Assembly (NCBI GenBank): GCA_022264855.1
Contig: JABYQU010000032.1
Span: forward strand, 331,001-395,000
Length of the DNA: 64,000 nt
From: Lenzites betulinus
Taxonomy: Eukaryota; Basidiomycota; Agaricomycetes; Polyporales; Polyporaceae
Reading direction: 5' to 3'
A program made the translations under genes and the position numbers. The notes under the pieces were generated by a model. The model ran no database searches and was not told the DNA's origin. It was given only the letters and a program-made list of their open reading frames with translations. Shown here piece after piece: positions 12,014-22,821 of this stretch. How positions within the stretch are numbered: position 1 is the first letter of the stretch; the number at the start of each line of letters is the position of its first letter.

Positions 12014-15000
12014 ATGTCGACAACGAAGCGTGCGAGCGAGTCGCTCGAGAAGGCGTCCGAGGCTGGATCGTTGGGAGGAGATAAGGGCGCGGAGCTCGAG
12101 AAGGCGCCCCTGGACTTCGAGACGGCGGGCGGGGAGGAGGGGAACGTCGGGTTGCACGAGTTCGACATCGCCAAGCAGTCTGGACTTCGGGTGACGCCCG
12201 AGCAGAATCGCAGGTGCGTTTTGCGCTGCTTGCCGGCGCGCGGGTTTGCTATAGCGGTGTTTTGGTGTAGGATTGCGAGGAAGATAGACATATGGATCCT
12301 TCCCATGGTACGCACGGTCTCTTACTCCAGAGGGTGGACCTCTCACGGTGATGGTGTATAGATGTGTGTCGCACAGGGACTTAGTATATGTAAGTGTCCG
12401 CGTTTTGGACGTGGCGTGGTACCAGTCTGACCTTGTCGACCTCAGTGGACAAGACTGCGTATGCATACACAATTGCATGATCATTTTCTGCGTATGTCTC
12501 ATGGACCGCCCCTAGGTTGAACTATGGCAACCTCTATGGCATGAAGCAGGCGCTACATCTATCTGGTAATCAGTTCAGCTGGTTTGCGAGCGGTAAGTGC
12601 TCCGTTCAGAGAATCCAAAGACAGCTTGTACTGACGAGTCATGGCGGGACAGTCTTCTAGTAAGTGGCCTCCATGTAGGTCCCTGAGCACGTCGCTCATC
12701 GACGCGTAGTCTGGGGTATCTTGTCGGCAACTATCCGGATAGCTGGTTGTTGCAGCACTTCCCCACCGGCAAGGTACTAGCGATCAGTGAGTATCGGACT
12801 ACTGTACGAGTTCTAGATACTCAATGAACCCCTTGATAGCGACTTTCATATGGGGAATTATCGTGATGACGTGCGTCCATTGACTGCCATGTACAGACCA
12901 TAACGTCTGCGTGTTAGCTGACGAGGGCTCGCAGAACTCCGGCATGCACAAACTTTGGGGGCACGATGGCTAATCGGTATGGTACATCCTTGACACATGA
13001 CTCTCGACTAGAATTCCTAATATTCTGTGAAGCTTCTTCCTCGGGTTGCTCGAGGCCATTGTTACGCCTGGAATGACTGTACTGACGTCAATCTGGTACG
13101 CCCAATCGGAGGTCCCGTTCCGGTCCCTCATCTGGTATTCCTTCAACGGATGGTCGGGGATCTTCGGCGGGTTCGTTGCATACGGTGTATGTGTCGTGTT
13201 ATACCCACATGTTCGTACACCTGCTAACTAGGACATTACATTCAGATTGGACATATCGAGCACCCGGGGATCGCTCTCTGGAAGTACATTTTCCTGATCT
13301 TGGGAGCGATTAGTGTCACCTGTAGGTCCATATGTATCGCTTTGGTGCTATAACTGGAGTATTCACCGGTCTTCAGTCGCCGTCGTCCTGTGGTTCTTCT
13401 TCCCCGACTCTCCCGTAGACGCGCGGTTCTTCACTCCCGAAGAGAAGATCCTTGCAGTCAAACGCGTCGCCGAAGCTAAGCTAGGCGTAAAGAACACGCA
13501 GTTCAAATGGTATCAGGTGGGTTATAGCGTCGTTGTAACCGTACTCGAAATTTCCCCCGAGTAACCCGCTTTCTGCAGATTCGACACGCTCTGATCGATC
13601 CGAAGACCTGGCTCCTGTTTGTCGCGTCCATTGCCGCTCAGATCCCTAATGGGTAGGCCACACAATGCGTTCGACCGTTTCGTCGTCCGTCTCACTCTAT
13701 CTCGCTAGGATTATCTCCAACTTTTCGACTATCATCATCAAGGTAGAACCTGCGGGGTCCCTCTCGTGTTCACAAGTTAATGCCTCGTAACAGGCTATGG
13801 GGTTCACCACCTTGCAAAGTACCCTTCTCGACGCTGCCTCGTCGGGCGTACAGATCATAGGCCTCCTCGTCGCCGGGTAAGTGCCAAGCTTGCGAGTGAT
13901 ATCGACATTTCAGCCTCACCGGTGCTCCAGCTATATCTGCATGTGCTTCAAGAACAGTCAGTATCGTCTTGTAGCAGTGTTAAAATCACGCTGAGATCAC
14001 TTGTTACTCGCAGTGCGCGTCATCACGATGGCTGCCGGGAACATCACTTGTATCATCGCCGCGGCGTGCCTCACCTACCTGCCTTCCGACCAGAAGTGGA
14101 ACCGCTTGGTCGCGTTCTGGTTCACCCAATTCCAGGTAGCCGTATTGCCTCTTGGTGCGTATGCGAAGTGCTGACATGCTCGTGCGCAGTCTATAGGTTT
14201 CTCCCTGTCCCTTGTCATGATTTCGAACAACGTAGGCAGCCGCACAGGCTTTCAGAGACGCTGCCGGTGCTCATATGCGCATAGGTCGGTGGATTCACGA
14301 AGAAGACTTTCACGACTGCCGTCACATTCATTGGTGTAAGTCTGCACAAATCCGGTGTCTGCTCGTTGGATATGAAGGCTCAACGTGCTTCTCTCAGTAT
14401 TGTGTGGGCAACGTCATAGGGTGAGTAGCACGAACATAACAGATATACAAACAGCCGGCTGACGAGCATCCTTAGGCCGCATTTCCTGATCGTGAGTGGC
14501 CGCGCTTATGGTGGAAACAGGTCTCTCATCCCTCGTAGGACAGCGAAGCCCCCAGATATACAACTGGCACTGTGAGTATCTCCGAACATGCGCGATGATG
14601 TTTTTCCTAATTCAACGTTCATGATAGACGGCCATGTTCATAGGTTTGTCGCCGTGTTTCCACTTATGTCTCGTATTCTCACGACCACGTTCCAACCGCC
14701 TGCAGGCTATGTCATTAAGACGAGTAAGTCTCCTTCGTAGTAAGTACAGAATGCGGCTGACCATCGGCCTATTCAGCTGCCCATCTCGCACTCGGGCTAT
14801 ACATGCTGTGGAGCAACATCAAGGTCAGCATGGCTCACACATCCAATGAACCTGGCGGAACTAACTCCTCCGCAGCGCGACCGCCAGCAAGGCAAAGTGA
14901 CCTCATACGAGGACCAGCTTAAAGGAGAGGGTATGTTTATCCCGTTCTCGATCGCGCCTGTCTAATGAGCGTTTCGTCGCAGAGGCTGGCATGCACGACC

Positions 15001-15105
15001 TGACGGAGTTCGAAAACCCCTACCACAGGTACTCATCTTCTCTCACGCGGGCCATCGCGTGCACGGCGACGACATTGACTGGTTTTTCGCAGATATGTAC
15101 TATGA
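12014..15105 (+). CDS. MFS transporter, Dal5/allantoate-permease (anion:cation symporter) family
   Basis: This is a many-exon gene (roughly 15 or more short introns of 50-70 bp) giving about 500 residues and twelve membrane segments. The ATG at 12014 gives MSTTKRASESLEKA, a hydrophilic cytosolic N-terminus. Family features include RKIDIWILPM just before TM1, QGLQYVDKTALNYGNLYGM, FLGYLVGNYP, FLGLLEAIVTPGMTVLTSIWY, the central-loop signature FFTPEEKILAVKRVAE with GVKNTQFKW, and GNVIGPHFL. The C-terminus reads DLTEFENPYHRY and is typical of Dal5-like carriers. Known members import allantoate, ureidosuccinate, nicotinate, pantothenate or dipeptides across the plasma membrane; the substrate here cannot be told. 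I see no stop inside the exons I could join. The last exon is very short, with the stop at 15103-15105. Confidence 0.85.
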
Positions 15106-15836
15106 GGGTGATATCAACGCACTCCTTACGACTTAGCACGAGAGCTATCACCCACCATTTGGTATTCATGGACGAGTTCCAGAGGCACTGAGTAGACTGG
15201 CCGATGGAATTATCAGTCGGCCTTGGATGATAACGAAGGAGCCGATACAGTGCTCTCGCTCCAGGAAGCATCGTCAGAAGGGCCTACGATAGCGGGGCCC
15301 TCCGACACCGCGGCGGGCTTCGGTACATGGGCACCTATCCTGCGCACCGGTTGTGCTCCGAAGAATGTTCGGAAGACGGCGGCGGGTCCTGAACTTGGGA
15401 CTGGGGATGCAAACGATAGACACGTCGTTGGTAGACTGTTCGAAGCGACAGGAAAGCATGATGAGCACCGGTCCTGTGCATCAGCAATGTTCCCCCGGCG
15501 CCTTGTAGCATTTTGTGGAAAGCGAAACGTGGAGTAGTTCCTATGTGTGGAAGGCCGCCTGCAAGACAAGGAGTACGTAGAGTAGAGCTTAGTCGGCGGA
15601 GAGGAGTCGGTGGCGGGCGCTAGGCGGTCCCTTCCGCCTGGGACGCGTGACGTCACCCACACGTGGGCGCGTGTCCTGCATCCCGCCAACGTTGTACTTC
15701 ATCCTCTGATGTATGTAAGGCTCTACATCTTATGCTTCAAACTACTAGATTCACAGTCATCACTCATCTATACGTACAGGCGGGCTTTTGAAGCTTATGC
15801 TTGAACTCAGACTTTCCGTCTCCGGCCCCTCCCTTC
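15106..15836. other. Intergenic region with CRE/E-box motif (15640-15667)
   Basis: I see no gene here. A segment around 15618-15672 contains TGACGTCA (a CRE/ATF palindrome) and a CACGTG E-box. It is nearly repeated in inverse orientation at about 29929-29990, upstream of another DUF6533 paralogue (see findings). Confidence 0.5.
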
Positions 15837-18793
15837 CTACACGCCTTCCTCTCTGCTTCTCATGTCCGTCGCTTCAGAAACATCTCCGCGCGAGAGCTGG
15901 GGATCAGACTCCCTCATAAGAAGGTCGACATCTGCGCGCGCGAACTCGATCGCGCTCTGTGCACCCTGAGCTTCTTCAAAATCCGAGTCCGCTCGAGAGG
16001 CACGTCGACGCACGCGAGGCCTCCTGCAGTGCGACAAGGAAATAGGTGACGAGGATGGCGGTGAGGCGTCCATAGACGGTCTCGAACAGGGTGACGAATA
16101 GGTAAGCCACAATGTTATTCTCCACCGGCAAAAACTGGTCGGGAGTCAGCAAGCATATACTGGGGACAGGCTCTGGGGCAGAAGCGTACGGAGATGACGT
16201 CGGTAGCAAGATAGACCATGTTCATGGTGGTCATAGCCCTGTGTGCGCGCAGGATAGGATCAGTCTCCCCACGGTTGAAAACGCGACGTAGGTTCATACA
16301 CAAAGTATATGGCGCCTACCAAGCCGGTATCGATTGTAAGCAAATGTTCGACTTACCCTGGCATGCATCACACTCACCCGTCTTGTAGAGGACACTTGAG
16401 AGCGTAGTCGCTCTTCCATAACCACGCAGGACATCTTGGTCGCGAAAATCTTTTGTAGCCGTCCATGTTGCCATGAGCACCATACAGTCGGCAATGATCA
16501 GTGCCCCGCGCGATAGGATCGACACTGCGGTAGTGAGTGATTGTAACCCCCTGAGCGGCTACGACAGAAGCTTACAGCTGTGACGGGTGGTGAGTGTCAG
16601 ATTGAGTACATAAACAAAGAGTGCCTCACGCTAAACCTGACTCGAGCGTAAAGCTGGCTTCAGGTTCGCAACCCTGCAGCGGGTCGTACTCCCATGTCAC
16701 CACCTTGAAGTTTATCTGTCCAAAACAAGCCTCGCACATCAGTTCTCGTGCAATGCATCGAGATACACAATTCTTACAAATTCGACGAAAAATGGGATGC
16801 ATCAGGAAAAAGCAATTCCTACAGCGCTCTGCAGGTGGCTATGTTGTCTCTGTAGCCTACATAGCGCACGCCAGCTTTTACATTGAACGATGTATCCCTG
16901 GTAGAAATAGTAAATATGATTTGCACATGAAAAATGCACAGATAGATTTATAGTGTGGGTATCTTACAGTGATGATTATTCGAAGTCTGTATGTTGCGTA
17001 GAGAATGCCTGATAACCCTTCGAAGTAGCGGCTTCACAGGAGGTGAGCGGGCGCCTTCGAGCCGGATATAGCCGAGCGCCCATGATGGTGATGAAAAATG
17101 CCACGTCGCTCTTGCCATGTCGCCTCTCTCCTCTCCCCATCTTGCTCTCCCTGTCTGCTGGCTGTCTGGACTCGGGTTTCTCTGGGTTTCTCACTCTCGG
17201 AATGGCCTTGTCGAGTCTAGTCTGGTCGACCCGCTCTTCGGTATTGCACTGCTCGTCTCCAGCTCCTCCTGCGCCTACCGCTTCCTCTGCGTCCCTTGCT
17301 GCCTTCACCTGCTCCTCCCTCATCTGCTGCTTGTGCTCGCGCTGTAACACCTGCCACTGAAGACGCATCTCGGCCCTCCTGGTACTACTGAGCCATCCTA
17401 TCTTGAAACCGATGGCACTTCATCTTCTGGATATGTTCGATCTGCACCTTGGCCACCTCCGCGCCGCCGCCTCTTGGCCTCCTCTGCATCCTGGCTGCGT
17501 CTCTCCTCCTGCAACTCCCTCTGGCGCGTCTTCTCCTTCTCCGTCTTCTCCTAGAGCTTTAACACCGCGCAAGGGCAGGGGCGTGCGACGCCACGTTACG
17601 GATGTCTTTCAGCTTGTGTGCGATAGCGGTCTCCTCCATGGCGGCCTCGATGACGGCGGCCTCGCAGCAGTACGCCGGGTGCATCATGCCTGCTGTGTGG
17701 GTCCTCGCCAGCCGTTAGAGCATGCACTGGTCCTCCGCCTCAAGTAGCCCGAGTCCCCCGAGCTCGTCGTCGACACATGGTTGTCGTGTCTGAGGAGTTC
17801 TTGGGCGCCGTTGTGGCTAATATATATTGCTGTACATTTGTCAATATATCTATACAATGGTACATGATAGTCTGTGATGTCTGTGTGTGTGTGCGTGCGG
17901 TATTTGAGTGCACAAGTAATGGGCTACAGGATCTACCGCATGGCTACCGAACGGCTATGTAGCTCTGCAGGCGCCTACGTGTGCCCGGTAACAGGGACTT
18001 GTCTACGACCCCTACGGTGTCTACAAAGCTGACATAGGCCTACATCGACATCTGGTTTTTTCCTGATGTGAGGGAGAGAAACAGTACGAGCGCCGCCCAC
18101 ACCCGGTGTCTTCTGAGTGCATAGAAACGAAGGCAGGAGAATGCTATTAACATAGTGAATCATGAGGGCTCGTCCATCATACAGTCGGCCTGAATACTTA
18201 CCTGCCCATACTGCGTATTGCAGGTTCTCTATGATGTATTCAAATCTCTCCAACGCATGAGGTATCGCACACCTGTCCTATGTAGTTAGAATTGCGAGCA
18301 GCCAAACGTGCATGAACGCTCACCCCTTGGTGTCCGCAAGCATATTATATTAACAAGGGATTCGGAAAGCGAGATTCAAAAGCTGCTCACCGGTTTCGAG
18401 GGTGCAAGCGGCCACCACAGCGTGTAGTAGATAGACACGGCGATGGTGATGTATCGATTCGCGAAGAAGAGAATATTTCCTCCGGAGAGGCCCCGCTTCC
18501 AGAATAACGAGACTTCTTTGTCCAGCGTGATGAGATAGTGCCAAACAAGGAGCGCTGTGCGAGTACAATTCGCTCAGCGGCGCTGGTCTCCATGCTTCAA
18601 GAGATTCCCAAGAAAGAGACAGCGTACCGGAAGCTGCGGTGGAGCAATAGTAGGCCACAATACTGATTGACAAAGAAAACTTGAATCAGCGTCGATTCAG
18701 AGGACAGTCTGAGACGGACGGCGGCGCGCACTTGTAAACCTGATCGGCAATCAGTTCTTGGGCTACCTCTGGGGAGACGGTGGTGGTATTCAT
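15837..18793 (-). pseudogene. DUF6533 seven-TM-like membrane protein, interrupted copy (paralogue A)
   Basis: The start is the ATG at 18793 (MNTTTVSPEVAQEL). The 5' exons give the DUF6533 signature ALLVWHYLITLDKEVSLFW, FFANRYITIA, then ERFEYIIENLQYAVWA and CLRFYALRRHRVWAALVLFLSL, ending near 18065. The 3' half resumes near 16750 with INFKVVTWEYDPLQGCEPE, followed by ALIIADCMVLMATWTATK, NNIVAYLFVTLFETVYGRLTAILVTYFLVALQEA and the tail FARADVDLLMRES, with the stop at 15837-15839. Between the halves lie about 1.3 kb that do not belong. The family is a large agaricomycete group of GPCR-like membrane proteins of unknown function. I infer that this copy is inactive, although a very long intron cannot be excluded. 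Confidence 0.65.
16770..18060. other. Foreign segment between the two halves of paralogue A
   Basis: This stretch fits no DUF6533 exon. On the minus strand at about 17600-16980 it encodes, over several frames, a decayed Glu/Lys/Arg/Gln-rich coiled-coil (EKTEKEKTRQRELQEERR, QREHKQQMREEQVKAARDAEE), typical of transposon accessory or cytoskeletal proteins. A short inverted match (CTGATGTG followed by GAGG) occurs at both edges, about 16733-16746 and 18057-18068, but it is too short to prove TIRs. It is most likely a remnant of an inserted element. Confidence 0.4.
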
Positions 18794-19820
18794 CTTGGCC
18801 AGGATCCGAGCCTCCAGGATCGCCCGATCGACCGGGAGGAATGGCTTATATGTTGTGCATTATGCTGTTCAGCGTTAAGTGAGTCACTAGAGCATATCTA
18901 CGGCGCTGCGACGCAGACATGGAAGTACTGGTAATGACGGACGCCACAAATCCCGCGGTCAGAGAGCCTGCGATCCGACACCGGGCCTACCGCAGCATCG
19001 GCGTTTGGCAGGTCGAACACGCCCTGGTAGATATATCATTGCTGCTCCCCAGGCTCATATTCCAAGGTTTTGAACTAACCTAATCATAAAACTCACCGGT
19101 GTCTGTCGTGCTTCATGAGAACAAGCAGTATCTCCGGGCGTCCACTTCAATCGGCACCGACATATGTGTGACTTGGGATGCTCAACGTAGCAGAGATGCA
19201 CAGCGCATGCGAGTCTGAGATTGCAAGATATATGAGTGAGCTTTGTGTCAGTGCCGGGAAAGGTGAGCCACCTTGAATGGATGCGGCCGTGGTGTGTGAA
19301 CGTGTGGACTCCGGAAGACGCTGGAAGCAATCATATGCAGTGCCGCCCATGGTGCCACAGTACTGACGCTGATATTCGCAGCTTGTTCATGGCCACATCG
19401 TGCAACCGACCCGCAGCGTCTTTCCGGCGGCAAAACAGAGTTACGCTCGGCCATGAAGATCTTAGACATCTGTCAAGGTGACACTCACCCGCTTGATACG
19501 GCAAGGAGGCGGCAAGGGTATATGTATCGGCCATGCAAAGTCGCGGATCGTCTCTGCAAGATCATCACTGCGTAGAGTCCCTCAACGTACGTACATCTCG
19601 GACGCGGGGTTTGAGAGCTGTGTGCTTACCCCATCGATTTTGGCTCATATCTCAGAACGATGAACTCCACTGGCGAGCGTCGAAACTTGGAACCCTGGAG
19701 GGCATGGATCGGCACGTACCACGTCGAAGTTTGTGAAAGCGTACATGTATTGGTACAATGAATTGACAAGAAGACCATGGACTTATATAAAAATGTCTAG
19801 CATGGCAGACTCGGGGGATT
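18794..19820. other. Intergenic region, no gene recognised
   Basis: This lies between the 5' end of paralogue A and the 3' end of paralogue B (both minus strand). It should hold the promoter of A. Open frames here have no recognisable family pattern. Confidence 0.5.
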
Positions 19821-20733
19821 TCACGCTATCTCAAGGCTCGATTCATCGGGTTGTCCTCTATGTGCATCCTGTACGGAATCCTGCTCTCCCACATGATCCA
19901 CCTCCCCGGCGGGCGTAGGTTTGAAATGTGTATCGTCTATGGCCCCGCCATCGCGCATCCACTCCGTATCTCTGCAGAGCTGGTCCAAATCTGCGCGTGC
20001 AAACTCGAGCAGACTGGGACGGCCACCATCGGCGTCTGACCTGAGCGGGTTGTTCCTAGACGTGTACGTCGTAGTACGGACCGCATCCTGCAGGGCGAAT
20101 AGGAAGTGGGTAATGAGGATTGCGGTGAGACTCGCGTATACGTCCTCGAAGAGGTTCACGAAGAGGACTACACCCCTGTCTGCGGTACCCCATGCGGGAA
20201 CTTGGAGCGCCTGAGATGATGTTCAGTCAAAAGAATGCGTGTGCACAGGGTTTTGGCCGTATAGTATTTCTACATACCGAGAGCACTTCTGTCATGAGAT
20301 AAAACGCGTTCATGGTTGTCATTGCACTATATCGACAAAACGGTGAGTACACGCACTGATGTTACAGTCGGGACAGTACGTACACAAAATACATCACGCC
20401 TGTCGTAAACGAGTGGCTATTCGTTAGGAAATCATATGTTGGTATAGGCACCGTACTTACCGCCTTTCCATAGTACGCTAGACAGTGTCATTGATTGTCC
20501 AGACATACGCAGAACTTTTTCGTTACAGAACTTCTTGGTTGCTGCCCAGGTCGCGATGAATACCATGCAGTCGGCTACAATGAGGGACAGGCGAGTAACC
20601 AGGGACACTGTAGGGGCATTATATACTATTTCGTGCAATGGAAAATGGCGCGGTGCTCACAGCTGAGTAGCACAACGATCTGATCGTTAAGTTTGGGAAC
20701 ACTAGTATAGATAGGAGAACCTACCCTAGTTGC

Positions 20734-20755
20734 CACTGTGTGCCTGAGAAGTGAC
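20734..20755 (+). repeat. Left terminal inverted repeat of the CACTA element
   Basis: It starts CACTGTGTGCCTGAGAAG and is preceded by the TGC target duplication. It differs from the right terminus at one position (T versus C at the twelfth base). Confidence 0.92.
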
Positions 20756-21190
20756 AATATGGCATAGTTGGAGTGATGAATTATGCACTTCATCACTTCA
20801 AGTGGGATGAAAGTGATGTAGTGTATCGAAGTGATGGAATATGCAGCTTCAGGAACTGCGACTTAGAGTGATGTTTATGACGACTTCCAGCTTGGCTTGT
20901 AGTTAGCGCTGAAATGCTGAAACGTGCTAAGTTCACTTGTCAGATACATTAGCGCCGGCACCCTCAGCCAGACAAATCGTGCCCGAACTTTCGAGGCATA
21001 AATTACTAAGGAAAACGAAGTATCAGTGGACATTGAACATATGTTCTAGTACAGGATCAAGCAGAAATTTTGTTTGGCAGAGCAATACTGATGTATACAG
21101 AAGAGTTACAAGACAAACACTTCGAAGCGCCCACTGAGCGAGCCAAAGCATAGTCGACAAGAGATGGGAACGGTATTGCCGAAGACGAGC
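20756..21190. repeat. Left subterminal region with AAGTGATG-type repeats
   Basis: Between about 20770 and 20875 the motif AGTGATG or its complement CATCACTT recurs at least six times in both orientations. Such clustered subterminal motifs bind the accessory (TnpA-like) protein in plant CACTA elements. From about 20880 to 21190 I see no coding or repeat pattern. Confidence 0.65.
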
Positions 21191-21194
21191 CGCC

Positions 21195-22665
21195 ATCCAT
21201 TTCAGCCTGAGTGAGACCGTCCACTGGTGGCGAATGAGGGGATTGTCTACGCTGAACATGTACCTGCGCTTGAGGCCTGTGTGGCTGACGAACACCTGGA
21301 ACGTGTTCCGCATGAACGACCGCTCGACCGGGACGGGGCTGCTCAGCGGCAGGCCCGTGTACGCGAGCACGTTCGGTCCGGAGCGCCACATGATGATCGT
21401 CTTGTTCCCAAGCTGCGTGCCCGTCACACGGAACGAGATTTCGGAGGACTTCGCGAAGTCGAGCACCGGGGATGGAAGACGAGGTCCTGGCCGAACACTG
21501 GCTGAATGGTGGGGTGCAGATCGGGCTGCGGTATCCGGAGCTTAAGGAGGATGGGCTCAAATTGCATGCGGTAGGTGAGACGAGGGGGGAGTGGATGCTT
21601 GACGTTGATCACAATGTCGGGCTGGCTGGCAACACTGGACGGATGCTGCGTCTCCGCGAGCTTCTCACGGCGCACAGACGCATAGATCTGGTCAAGTAGT
21701 TTGTCCAAGGCCGAGGCGCGTGGATCGTACCGCCTACAAAATCGCGAGGAATGATAATGATGTTGCGTTTAGGGTAGGAAGTCGGGCCAGGCTGTTGTGC
21801 GATACTGCCGCGTGTATGACCTCGTTAAGCTGAACGATAGCGCAAACGAGGCGTATCGCGAGGTCCTTGTCGTACGCTATGATTGCCATATTCGCCTCGT
21901 ACCACCTGCTCGTGAACCATTCCAGGAGATACTCCAGCGGACTCGAGTGTCCGGCGGGTGCCTTTGCAGGAATAAGTATGCTCTGGAGGAACACCCGGAG
22001 CGACTTGTTGATCCGCAACCCCGTCAGGCCAAAGCTGTCCACATACGCCTTGAGCGCGACCTTCGACGACTCGGACCGCCTTGGCAGGAACTTACCCAGC
22101 CACGCCCTGTCGGCATCAAGCGGTGTGCGGAGCAGCAGCTGCCCCAGCGCCACGTCGTTCCGCGGGCCCGACCTGCTCACGAGCACCGCGATCGCCTGGA
22201 CCGGGTCCTTCGCGAAAGGCTGATGCACGAACGCCTGCACACGCCCGGGAATTTGCCGCAGCCGGGCCTGTCTTCGCGCGCATATCGTCGCGCTTGCTGC
22301 GCAGCTGGAGCTCAGTGAGTTTTCTGGGGCAGGTACTCGTACTTGCTAGGGTGGACATTGGTGAGAATGCAGAACATGATTGACCGAAGACTTACCTGGG
22401 TCCGAGTCAGTCACTGATGGCTCGGCCAAGCTGGATGGCACCTTGCATGTGGCCGCCGTCGCAACTATCCTCGTCCGACGAGCTGGGTGCCTCACGCGCG
22501 GCTGTCGCCTTCATGCGCGCTCTTGTGTGTGGCCGTCATGTTCATGTAGACCTTCGTGCGCTGTTTGGTTCAGCTCTCGCGCGTCCTCGCACCACATCGT
22601 CGTGGCCCCCGCACACACCTCCATCAGCTTCAAGCTAATGCCATCGACCCGTAGCTCTGTCATCC
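21195..22665 (-). pseudogene. Captured fragment of a host Sec7-PH (Arf-GEF) gene
   Basis: Minus-strand pieces read in order as parts of a fungal Sec7-domain protein. First comes LRVDGISLKLMEVCAGATTM (about 22665-22605), then ELQLRSKRDDMRAK. The Sec7 core follows (RVQAFVHQPFAKDPVQAIAV, LKAYVDSFGLTGLRINKSLRV, RLVCAIVQLNEVIHAA), then KLLDQIYASVRREKL, PPRLTYRMQ, and the PH-like end (SSEISFRVTG, MIMWRSGP-like, NTFQVFVSHTGLKRRYMFSV, RHQWTVSL). The pieces lie in different frames with a visible shift near 21470, so no functional protein is made. It sits wholly inside the CACTA element, downstream of the transposase and in the same orientation. Host proteins of this type activate Arf GTPases at the Golgi; the parent gene is not in the window. 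Confidence 0.75.
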
Positions 22666-22821
22666 TATGACAAATTTCGCAGTTATGGGCCTATTCAGCG
22701 GGCTCAGCGTCATCGTTACATTGAAGGGCTTCGAACTTGTTGGCATTGGCATTAGTTTTCGCCAGCTGTAGATAAACAACGACGCACCACTGGCACCATT
22801 GTTCCTACGACAGTGCATTAT

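Noticed and set aside
19055..19534. Minus-strand frames that might be another DUF6533 remnant
   Set aside because: I could not align them with any conserved DUF6533 segment.
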